Shown here: in pieces, positions 1-11,200 of the stretch
Layout: every line of letters begins with the position of its first letter
Position numbering within the stretch: position 1 is the first letter of the stretch
Assembly: GCF_039555335.1 (NCBI RefSeq)
Contig: NW_027305509.1
Coordinates: forward strand, 248,001 to 312,000
DNA: 64,000 bases
From: Amphiura filiformis
Taxonomy: Eukaryota; Echinodermata; Ophiuroidea; Amphilepidida; Amphiuridae
Reading direction: 5' to 3'
Position numbers and translations under genes: made by a program
The notes under the pieces: generated by a model
What the model was told of the DNA's origin: nothing
Database searches by the model: none
Seen by the model: the letters and a program-made list of their open reading frames with translations, nothing else

Positions 1-82
1 TAATTCTTGATTACTATAAACCACACCTATTTAGGGCCTATACCTAAATACCAATGTACAGCTTTCCTTTACTGCCAATGTA

Positions 83-1105
83 CACTACGCAAAAAAAGTT
101 TCTTTATGGTTAGGAAATTTACCCACTATTAAAATCTATCGATTAATTTTGTACGTTTGCTAAATAATCGCATGCGGGTGATTGTCCTACGCATTTTGCA
201 CCTCAAACACTACTCTACGACACTCCTGAGAAAAGATATGAATGTTTAAGTAACACGAGGTCGAAAAATGAAAATTGCAAATAGGCCTATTCAAGTTTTC
301 AGCATAAAAGAACACAAAAAAACAACAAACATGCCGATAACATTTTTTGTTTAATTGCTGAGTACATTTCTGGCATCATACTGCCGCTTGCAACTTCACT
401 TGAGATTAATCTCTTTCTTTACCAGTCTTTCAATACTTTGTGTGTCCACCGTTGGCTTCCCTTGCAGCAGCCACGCGGCGTCTCATGCTCCTAATGAGGC
501 GTTGAATGTTACCTTGCTCAACCCCGTTCCACTCGTTGATAACGATGCGATGCAATCCCACCAGAGTTGTATCTGCCTTTATCTTCTTGTTGACTCGTCT
601 CTTGTGCTGATCCCAAAGGTTCTCCAAGGAGTTAAGATCAGAGCTTCTGGAGTGTCTCTATTCCTTCTGCTTCCAGGTATGCAGCTGTAATCATGACCTG
701 TTTTGAATCTCTTTTCCAAATCCATCTCTCAAAACGTAAATGTTTTAGTACCCACTCACCTTTGTCTTTGATCATTCATATGCACAATAAGCAAAGGATT
801 ATCCAACATGCATCAATTAAAATGCTTTAAATTGAAATTGAAAAGGCAGGAATAATGTAACCGTCTTGGATCAGTGAATCAGCTCTAAAACCATTGAATA
901 GGCTTCTTTGCAATTTCATTTTTCGACCTCATGTTACTTAAACATTTATATCTTTTCTCAGGAGTGTCGTATGGTAGTGATTGAGGTGTCAAAATGCGCA
1001 GGACAATCTCCCGCATGTGATTATTTAGCAAACGTACAAAATTGGTCGCTATATTTTAATAGTGGGTAAATTTCCTAACCATAAAGAAACTTTTTTTGCG
1101 TAGTT
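83..1105. mobile_element. Tc1/mariner-like DNA transposon, internally deleted
   Basis: Long terminal inverted repeats of about 210 bp (about 83-300 and 890-1105) read CACTACGCAAAAAAAG inward and are flanked by TA at 81-82 and 1106-1107, the Tc1/mariner target duplication. The inside is only about 590 bp and keeps just the last third of a transposase on the minus strand, so this is a non-autonomous deletion copy. The arms differ at scattered bases, so it is not recent. Confidence 0.85.
430..690 (-). pseudogene. Tc1-like transposase, C-terminal fragment
   Basis: The minus strand reads SSDLNSLENLWDQ, then IQRLIRSMRRRV, and ends in GGHTKY. This matches the end of Tc1 transposases (SPDLNPIENLWD near the last catalytic acidic residue, then the C-terminal IQRLVxSMxRR block and GGxTxY). 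A stop codon lies about ten codons before SSDLN, and the DNA-binding and first catalytic parts are missing because the transposon is deleted. The open part from 627 to 430 is 65 codons. It cannot encode an active enzyme. Confidence 0.8.
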
Positions 1106-1989
1106 TATTTGTTTCTAAAAAGACACCCAAAGAATTAGAAATATGTTTTGGCTGTCATGCAATGCATGATGGCCAAAACACATTTCCAAATCATGCAAGA
1201 CGTTTTTGACGCAGTAAACTTTGCAGAATAAACAAGTTTGCTTTTATTACAGGAGTAAAAAACAACCTTAATTGTTTACAAAAGAAACATCAACCTTAAG
1301 GCAGTGTTTTGACTGCAAACTAAACATTGTTCAAAAGCAAAGAAATCCATCAAAATGATGCTGCCCTGATATTCAGTATTATGCTTAGAGCTCTGGAATC
1401 CAGGAAACTAATAGACATTTTGGCATTTGAAGGGAAACTTTGTAATTTTAATAGAAATTATGCATAAAGCCCCCAGCATACTTTTCAACCAATGACAAGT
1501 CTTTATTGTGTCAGTTTGTCTGCAATGCGCGTGCGCCACGCCGCTCAGCGGCAAGCGGCAGGGTAGTATGAAACCAGAAATTTTGTTTCCCTATGTAAGA
1601 AATTATGCATAAGAAATTGTTGGAAGTTTGTTAGCCTTGGCTCATCTGGGGAAATACAAATATTTTGCAGTTCTGTAAATATATTACATTTATTCCAGAA
1701 TATAAAAATAATAAATCTCTAACCCCATGAGCACTACCAGCCAAATTATTGGCATCTAAGAGCTATATTGATTGGTTACAAAGAGGGCTACATCATGTAT
1801 TGAGCCAATCAGAGATATGGTAAGAAGGGTTGAAGAGGATTAAGTTAAATTGGTAAGATATGAGCTCTATTTTGATTGGTTACTCAGATGTGTATATCAT
1901 GTAATTAACCAATCAGAGACATTGTAAGGAAGGCAGTAGTGCCCATGGGGCAAAGAATCCCTTAAATAATAACTATCAACCAATCACCA
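1106..1989 (-). other. 3' flank and probable 3' UTR of the FS-EGF-TM gene
   Basis: No coding sequence is seen. On the minus strand an AATAAA (plus-strand TTTATT at 1689-1694) lies about 300 bases after the stop codon at 1990 and is a plausible polyadenylation signal; another is near 1501. At 1142-1186 there is an imperfect palindrome centred on GCAATGCATGATGG. Two copies of a CCAATCAGAGA-containing sequence lie near 1804 and 1909. Confidence 0.4.
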
Positions 1990-2267
1990 TCAAGGCCCTG
2001 GGTATGGCGGTGGCGGCTCATCCACACTCTGTCCACCATCCTGAGGTGCCACTTCTGCATAGGGAGGTGGTGCCCCTGTAGTGATCACTGAAGGCACTGT
2101 AGAAGAGTCTGTCGGTAACAATGGAGCTGGCTCTGCAGAGAGCAGCGGTGCATCGTCACGTTCATGTTGGGCTGGTATAGCAATACCTTGATGTACCCGC
2201 GGTGCCAGGAACTGGATTGGGTTGCGTGGTAGCCCAGGGAAGCCTCGTAATCTTTGTTGTGGCGGTA
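1990..2267 (-). CDS. Exon 6: cytoplasmic tail with two PPPY motifs, stop codon
   Basis: Acceptor TTTTTGTTCCAG at 2268-2279, then 278 nt ending in TGA at 1992-1990. It encodes residues 229 (split codon) to 320. The tail is rich in Pro, Gln and Ala. It contains GAPPPYAE and ends DEPPPPYPGP, so the second PPxY is three residues from the C-terminus. Two closely spaced PPxY motifs are typical of adaptors for WW-domain proteins. There is no kinase domain or other enzyme motif. Confidence 0.85.
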
Positions 2268-5200
2268 CTGGAACAAAAAATATGTCAACATGGATAAAAT
2301 CATGAGATCTTTGGATTTGAATTGGGAGTAGATGTCAGTAGCCCAAAGTCAAGGCAACATTTGGTGTTTACCAAGCTAAAAAGAAGATTCCCAGGGCAAT
2401 ATGGTTGATTTCAGCCTGGTAGAGGGAGCTGGCCAGCCCGGTAAGACCCAGCCCGCCTTATTCGCACATTCTGGTGTACAAAAATGTACCCAAGCTCAAT
2501 ATTGTTCACTACTGATTTGGAGCCAGTGGTCATAATCAATACTTACAGTGGGAAGTCCAATTGAATGAACGCAGCCTTCAATAGCATGACAATTTTGTGC
2601 ATACATTGCGCGATGTACGCCAGCGTGTGCGACTGTGCGTGAATAACGTGGAAGTGAAGCCAACCATGGCAATGCACTCTTGATTCATTAGCATTGTATC
2701 CAAGGTCGTGCGTTTGTGTGGTAGTTTGAAATACGCAATATTATGATCGTGATTGGAGCGAGTACAGCTGTTGAAAGCTGTGTTCATTCAACTGGAATTC
2801 CTACTATAAGTGCCTGTAACTAAAAGTGGTATTTTCTTTCATCATTTTCTTTCTCACCAAAAGGCCAACCTCTGTAAATGATAATCCTAGGAACACTTAT
2901 ATACCAATCGCTACAACCAACTACATCCTGCAGCTTATATGCCATGCAGCTTATTCACTAGATATTACAGTATATGCTTACCTTGTACTGTGCGTACCAC
3001 TACCACACGCCTCCTTCTTCTCTGCTTCACCACATAGAGCAGCATACCAAACATCATACCTAACACTATAATACCAATGGCTACAGACATAGCCACCAAC
3101 ATAGTACAGCTATGCTATGCAGCTTATACTCTACACATTACAGTATATGCTTACCTTGTACTGTGCGTACCACTACCACACGTCTCCTTCTTCTCTGCTT
3201 CACCACATAAAGCAGCATACCAAACATCATACCTAACACTATGACACCAATGGCTACAGGCATACCCACCCAAATAGTACAGCTATGCTATGCAGCTTAT
3301 ACTCCAGACATTACAGTATATGCTTACCTTGTACTGTGCGTACCACTACCACACGCCTCCTTCTTCTCTGCTTCACCACATAAAGCAGCATACCAAACAT
3401 CATACCTAACACTATAATACCAATGGCTACAGACATAGCCAACCACATAGTACAGCTATGCTATGCAGCTTATACTCCACACATTACAGTATATGCTTAC
3501 CTTGTACTGTGCGTACCACTACCACACGTCTCCTTCTTCTCTGCTTCACCACGTAAAGCAGCATACCAAACATCATACCTAACAGTATGACACCAATGGC
3601 TACAGACATAGCCACCCACATAGTACAGCTATGCTATGCAGCTTATACTCCAGACATTACAGTATATGCTTACCTTGTACTGTGCGTACCACTACCACAC
3701 GTCTCCTTGTTCTCTGCTTCACCACATAAAGCAGCATACCAAACATCATACCTAACACTATGACACCAATGGCTACAGACATTGCCACCCATATAGTACA
3801 GCTATGCCATGCAGCTTATACTCCACACATTACAGTATATGCTTACCTTGTACTGTGCGTACCACTACCACACGTCTCCTTCTTCTCTGCTTCACCACAT
3901 AAAGCAGCATACCAAACATCATACCTAACACTATGACACCAATGGCTACAGACATTGCCACCCACATAGTACAGCTATGCTATGCAGCTTATACTCCAGA
4001 CATTACAGTATATGCTTACCTTGTACTGTGCGTACCACTACTACACGTCTCCTTCTTCTCTGCTTCACCACATAGAGCAGCATACCAAACATCATACCTA
4101 ACACTATGACACCAATGGCTACAGACATTGCCACCCACATAGTGCCTGCATCCTCTACAAACTCTTGTGGTCCTACGTTGTCATTGTCAACATCCACCTG
4201 CCAGTTGTGGTCATCAAAATTATCAAAGATTGGTGGTAAAGTTGGAATTGGCCATGCATCAAAATTCACTGCAATAAATTCAAAAGTAGTCTTAGGTATG
4301 GAAACACAAATAGGCTGCACCAGGCCCGCGACACTCTGGAGCTAGTTTGAGGACATTACACATAACCATAACCAATCACAAAACAGATATATTTGTACAG
4401 ATGGAAACGAACCAATATATACATCCTGTAGCGAGTCACATGGAAATATAAAAATCAGGCTGGTTTGCACGATAATTTATTAATTTATATAAGAATCACA
4501 TCCATATTACATATGGTATGTGTACTGTCATAATGGTTCTGCATGACCATCATGTCATGGATAATTTTATTCAAGACTCACATTTTTGCTCAAGCTGTTT
4601 TTGCTGTCCTCAACTTTGGTGTATATTGCATGCATGGTACGTATAGGCCGTTTGTACTGAGTGTCTTATCTCATAGTATAAGATCTCTGGCTGCGCTCTC
4701 AAGGCCTTAGCCAGCCATACGTCTGCCCGTCTTTAAGACGGGCTTATCTAATTTTAGACTGGTAGATTTAATTTTATAGATATGACAGCTCTAAAACAGA
4801 TGATTTTAAGGGCATATGAACTTGTAAGGAAGGCAGTAGTGCCCGTGGGTGACATGTAAAGGCCAAATTAGGTCATTATTTGAACCCAGTGACCCTTCCA
4901 TGGGTATAGACACGCTGTATTATTTTTGAGGTTCAAATTTTGGTACATAGATTGGACAAGTGGTTTCTGATTTCTGGCTAAGACTCTTTTTAATTCTGGG
5001 TGCACTGTCTGGCTGTGATATTTCCCCGCTTGGCTACAACATGGGTGGATAAGCCTTTTGTGCCATAGATCAGAGAAGATGTAATGCATTACACCCAATT
5101 CACTGGGTCTTGGATATGGATCTCAAGATATGTGGTTACAACACACTATAAAAGCACAGCCAAATGCACATGTAATGAAAGACAGAGATAAAAAAAACTT

Positions 5201-8200
5201 TATCACCTTGGAGATCATCGGTCAATCAAACTTGATTGATCGGCACCAGATAAGTTGGCCTTCCTTTTATGCGCTATTAACCAATCAAGGATCGTAATCG
5301 ACAGGGACGTCAGACGCGATAAAGTCTTTTTATCTCTGTCTTTCATTATAGTAGAGCTAACCTTGAGTTGGCCTTGCCTGGCTCCACTCATAAGAGCGCA
5401 TCCAGAGCTGGGCGGCCCAGCTGGAGTGCACCCAAAAGAGGTAGTCTTTGTGATGTCAACGCCTCCATCTTGTGGGTACGGAGTGCCTTGTTGCTAAGAC
5501 CACCGTGTTGACTGAAGATGTGTGTCACGCGCTGCTAATTTTGCATAATCGGGGGCGTAATGTCTAACGCATGACATGCAGAACGGCAGTACCCACAAGA
5601 TGGCAGATCCCGGGGAAAAGGTTGACGGCCTCTATTTGTGCTCTTGCCTCATCAACTTAGATACCTAAAGAATATTGCCTAAATGTAGGCTAGCTACATA
5701 GTTCACTGGGTTGGATGGCACGTGCCCACCAATCTATCCCATAGGAAAATTGCCAACAGCTTGTGCCCCACCAATCAATGTGCCCCACCAATCGCATAGA
5801 TCTGTGGTTTGAAAGACAAAGGTACAGTCTTTATGCGATCTAAAAGAAATTCCATCCAAACATATATGGGGTCAAAGGTCAACTTTCATTACACACTGAC
5901 CAACCCTCGAATTTTGGAAAATTGAGTTACGATAATTATTACCTACAAACATATCATATACTGAAAACACAAGCATATATTATTTGGTTCCAAAGTTGTG
6001 TGATATGTATTCTCTTATTTTAGTGTTTTTTACTGCTGTGTATGTATTTCAGCTGGAATAACATAAAACCTCGTTTACAAGCAAATAGAGTTCTTCTGAT
6101 GAAAGCTAAATGATTCCAGGCGACATTATGGAGTTTGAGCAAATAAATTACAGATCCAAGCATATACAAACAAGTATTATTGTATGACCAACCTATTGTA
6201 TAAATTGCACTTGCTTCGTATTAACTACTCCCTATTTCAGAAAAATACAGACAACAAATTTTGTGGAATAAAAAAATATGATCTTGTTTTGCCAAATGAA
6301 ACATAGCTAAATCCTAATCCTTAAATAGTTAGTCCTAACTGGTGATAAACGAAATATTTCACTTTTTTTACCAATTTCTTGAAAAATGAGCCAAAAACAT
6401 GCATTTTGGCATGTTTTCTGACAATCAAGTCACAAAAATCACAGACTAGGAACAAGTCTAAGCATTCAAAATCTTGAGTAGATACCGAAATTTTGCTCTA
6501 ATTTTCACTTTTTTTGTTACTATATAATTAAATGGTTGGTTATATGAATGAAGCATGTCTTTTCCAAAAATTAGAATGCATAAACTGAAATTAGGCTTAG
6601 TACAAGTCTTTGGGCTTGATTGTCACAGCATACGAAAAACACCTTAAAAACGCATGTTTTGGCCCTTATTTCCAAAAATTGGCCAAATATTAAAATTTGA
6701 CTTTTATTGCTAGTTAGGACTAACTAAAGGATTAGGAATCAGCTATGTTTCATTTGGCAAAACAGGATAATATTTTTTTAATCCCAAAAAATTAGTTTCA
6801 CTATAATGCTTGTTGACGATGTTTTACGGTAGCCCAATAATAACTTACAGTCAGTGTCACACCTGAGGCCTACGTAACCGTTGGTACAAGTACAAAATGG
6901 TGTACCTAAAAGATATTCACATGTGGCACCATTATAGCAGTATCCTTCACAGGTCAATTCTGTATGCATGGAAAGAAGATTAAGTAGATTAGTAAACTGA
7001 CTCACACACTATACACCAGGCCCTCTCAACTGGCGCATGCGCCAAGTCAGTCAAAGTGCATGGCACACGGTAGTTTTAATAATTTTTTCACATAAATCTT
7101 GAACCCAGGGATGAAAGTGGCCTGAAGTGACTTGGCAGGAAAAGCCTGAAAAAGCGCGTAAATTTAGGCTATAAAGCCTCAAAACGGGCTGAACATAAAT
7201 AAAAGTGCGGAAATTTAGAGTAGCAAAAGGCCTGATATCAGGCAAGTGCCTGAAAACTGACATCCCTGTGAACCAAAAAGGAGTGAAAAATACCCAATCT
7301 TGGCCTTTAAAAAACCTTAAAATACAGGAGCTTTGTTTGTCTGCTAAACGTTTTGCTTATTACCGAATTTTGGTAACATGCATTTAAGACACATTGAAAA
7401 TAATAGAGAGGCGTGGTTTTATTATGCAGAGTAAGTTTCTGGTTATTTCTTGGGCAACCTAATTTTTACCTCAATGTTATTTTAGAAACATGTCTTCAGT
7501 AACTTTTGGTGATAAAAAAAACACCCTGTTCTACATACTTGCTTGGTGGTTGTCATTTTGTTTTCTGCTACAGGCTAAATGACTTTAAAAATCAGACCAA
7601 AATCTGAACATTTTTTTTAAATTGTTTGCAAATACATTTTGAAAACTTTCTGAATTTTTTTCAAAATATTTCCACTTGAGCCAAAAAACAACTGTCTTTA
7701 ATTTCTTACTGCTTTAAAAAAATCCACAAACCCCAACCAAAAATCTAGGTCAGTTGGGCCCATAAACACAGGTTTTATTCTTTGTGGCCTTATTCATTCA
7801 TTTTCATTTATTTGTTTTTTGGTGGTTTATTTTTTTCACTTTTCAAATAGCAAAAGACATAGAATACATACAAAATCATAATACAAGCAAGAGTGAAGGA
7901 ATCACAGGAAAGGCCAAAAAGAGGCCTGATGAAGTCTGTGATCCCTTGATTGGTTTTAACTCTCTGCACGCGGGTGTCGACTGCAGACGACAAGTTTCAA
8001 AAAAAATTTAAAAATTCAAAAATTTCAGAAATGTAAATTTTCATGACCATATTTGGAATCAGCATGAAAAATGCATGAAAATGAGTACAAACAAGCCTAG
8101 TATTGATTCAGTAGTTCTTAAGATAGCTCTTGATATTTTGAGAAAATATTTCAAAACTTGGAACTTTTTCCATTGAAGGGCATGGCTAGCACACAGAGCA

Positions 8201-11200
8201 TTAAATTCATCATTACGTACCTTTACATTCTCCATAGTATGCAACAGATACAATCTTTTGCAGTTGGCAGCTGAAACTTCTCAGCTCGCATAGATTGATG
8301 TGTGTGTTACCCTCTGTGTCACATATAGGGTCCAGGGTAATGGGACACCCTGTGTCACATTCACACCGGGGTCCCCTGAGATAGTCATCTACACATTCTG
8401 CTCCATACTGACATTCATGTCCCATTGTGGCACATGTTTCTGTTTGGGGTAAATAACAATGTATGTTTTAGTTAAAGGCATCACTTAGAAAAATAGATGT
8501 GAAAGGGAGAGTGTTAGTAACCAGTTGTAGTCCTTGGGAAAATAGCATGATTAGCAATGGGTTCACATCGGGTTCCCCCATTATAGAAAGCTACACATAC
8601 TTCTCCATGCGGACATTTATCACTCATCCTGTCACATGTAATTATTTCTGTTTGGGGTAAATAACAATGTATGTTTTAGTTAAAGGCATCACTTAGAAAA
8701 ATAGATGTGGAAGTAAGAGTGTTACTAACCAGTTGCAGTCCTTGGGGAAATGATGAATTTCATGGAAATGTGCATAAAAAGGATCATTTAGGCAGTACAA
8801 ACAAATTAGTTCGATCTTTCAATCGACCATATATGCTTGGTCAATCCTTATTATTTATGAAATCAATTTTGATCCTTATTATTTATGAAATCAATAAATT
8901 TACTATATTGTTAATTGTGATTACATATGAATCTATTTAAAATGTAATTGATCAATTTATCAGTAATTCTGATTAATTAGTTGATAGTTCATTAATTACA
9001 AGCATCGTAGCAGCATCGATGGTCGATCCAAAGATCAAACAAATTTGGATCTGTTGCCTTACATTGTGATCATTCATAAAACCCTGATCATGATTGAACA
9101 GATAGGTTATTTATTCTTACTCCATACACCCCCAATGGAAGACATGACCATACTCTCTAAAACATAAGGTGAGGACTCCACATGGGGTCACCTATTTAGG
9201 TAACTCCGTTTGAAATTCACACTGATGTGTGTGGGAGATTTAAGTGATGTTTTCTATAGGGGGTGTATGAATTTCAAATAGAATAGCCCAATGAGCTATT
9301 CCACTTGAAAACCACACCCCCTTTGAGGAATATTTGGAATTCCAACAGTTTTAGCCATTCCAGATCCAATCATTTTTATCCATTAACAGCTTGGTACAGA
9401 GATGCAGAGTCGGGTAAAACATCAAGCGTATGGATCAGATTCCAAATGAAACAATCTACAATCTGACCAACACCACCCCAATGGTTGCCAGAGTCAAGAT
9501 ATTCCCACCAACTCAAATTTCTTGTAATATCAGGCATAAGAATGATCATCCATGAAAAAACCTGAAAAGCAGTGCTGTACGGTGCTAAAACTGATTGACA
9601 AGCCAATGGCTCCTAACTTTATAAATTTAGGCGCCCAAATTTTGCTCCCAAGTAAGAGGCGCCAACTGCTCGAAGTCATTCTGCCACAATGGTTTAAATC
9701 TATGTTCAAGTTACTTCCATTTCCAGTTCCATGACCTTACATAACACCATTAGTACTAATCATTAATAGTATCAATAGCTGTTGGATTCCCTGATTTTAT
9801 TGTTTCATCCTCCTTCTCCTTGTTCCGAAAAAGTTCATCAAATTCAAAGTTCTTTTTGATTATGACGCCATCTTGAGTACTTTTAAAAAAAACAATCAAA
9901 ACCTTTGACCGATGATATACTATTTGCTGGCAATTAAAAGCTTAAATATAGTTGGTCGCCATTGGCGCCAGGGATTGAAGGTTTAGTCGCATCAGAAAAA
10001 ATCTAGTCACCAATGCGACTAAAATGATCGCAGCATACAGCACTGCTGAAAAGATTGAAAAAGCGCATGAAATTAGTGAGAAAAAAAGAAATTTCCTCAT
10101 GCCTGTATTTCATACATCTTCTAACAGAGCTTGTGAAAAAATGCCCTTTATATTCCACCACCAGTGCTGTACGGTGCAAAAACTGATTGAGGAGCCAATG
10201 GCTCCTAACTTTATAAATTTAGGCGCCCAAATTTTGCTCCCAGGTAAAAAATCTGAGGTGCCAATGTAAACTGAACAGCCACGTGTGTTCAATGTTCATA
10301 GCTGCTGTACTCTGATCTTCATATTCCCATTGAACGCTACATACTTCATACGCAGCATGTACAGTGTAGGCCTATATGTTTTCCATGAAGTCCCCATTGA
10401 GACATGATGATAAATGCATATTCATAGCATACATTCGTACTCTTGAATACTACGATTAAAAGCTTCAGCAGTTGGTCGCCATTGGCGCCAGGGATTAAAT
10501 ATTTAGTCGCCATTAGCAAAAATCTAGTCGCCAATGCGCCTAAAATGGTCGCACCGTACAGCACTGTCCACCACAAGGGAATATGAAACCCATGACCATG
10601 CATGCACACTGTACTTGCAGTATGTATAACACCTCCTGCAGCCAAACAAAATTGCTTCCCTAGCCCAAGATTACAGCAGTTGAAAAAAGCTTGTAGTCAC
10701 CTGCTCCACAGCAAACTGATGGTGATTATCATCACCCATAAACAAGGGGAAATGTGTGGTAGATATCAAATTGAACAGCTTAATTTACCTCTGTGGTGAA
10801 GCCAATCTTCAAATGGATTTCTTGTTGTTGTTGCTCCATACGTCAGAGGAATTAAAACTGCAATAAAAATTTGCATCAAAAATGGGTCAAAAATTGCATA
10901 ATTTTCAGGAAACTTGAAGGCATTGTATCATATCTTGGATCATCATAGGTATCAGAAAACAGCACAGAGCCTGTGCTAACTCGAGGTAGGTATAGACTAT
11001 AGGCAGTGTTCGAAATAAGTGCTTATATCCTCTTGTCCAAAAATCACTGGGGACAACCATATTGAGCTATATACTTATCCCCTGGACAACCACTATTTGG
11101 ATTCTTTGCACTCAAAAACATGACATTTATATTTTGGGGGCAACCAAAATATTTTGAGGACAAGCAGAAATGAATTCATGCTTTAGTTTAGTTTAGTTTA

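Noticed and set aside
355-690. Plus-strand open frame across the Tc1 element
   Set aside because: It is the shadow of the transposase fragment on the minus strand, which has the recognisable motifs.
2975-4010. Units of the TM array as mutually exclusive alternative exons
   Set aside because: I tested the AGs just upstream of the coding part in a unit: those in the phase of exon 4 run into a stop, and no pyrimidine tract precedes them. They look like decoys, not usable exons.
4106-4345. Plus-strand frame opposite exon 5
   Set aside because: It is antisense to a well-supported exon and has no domain or splice support.
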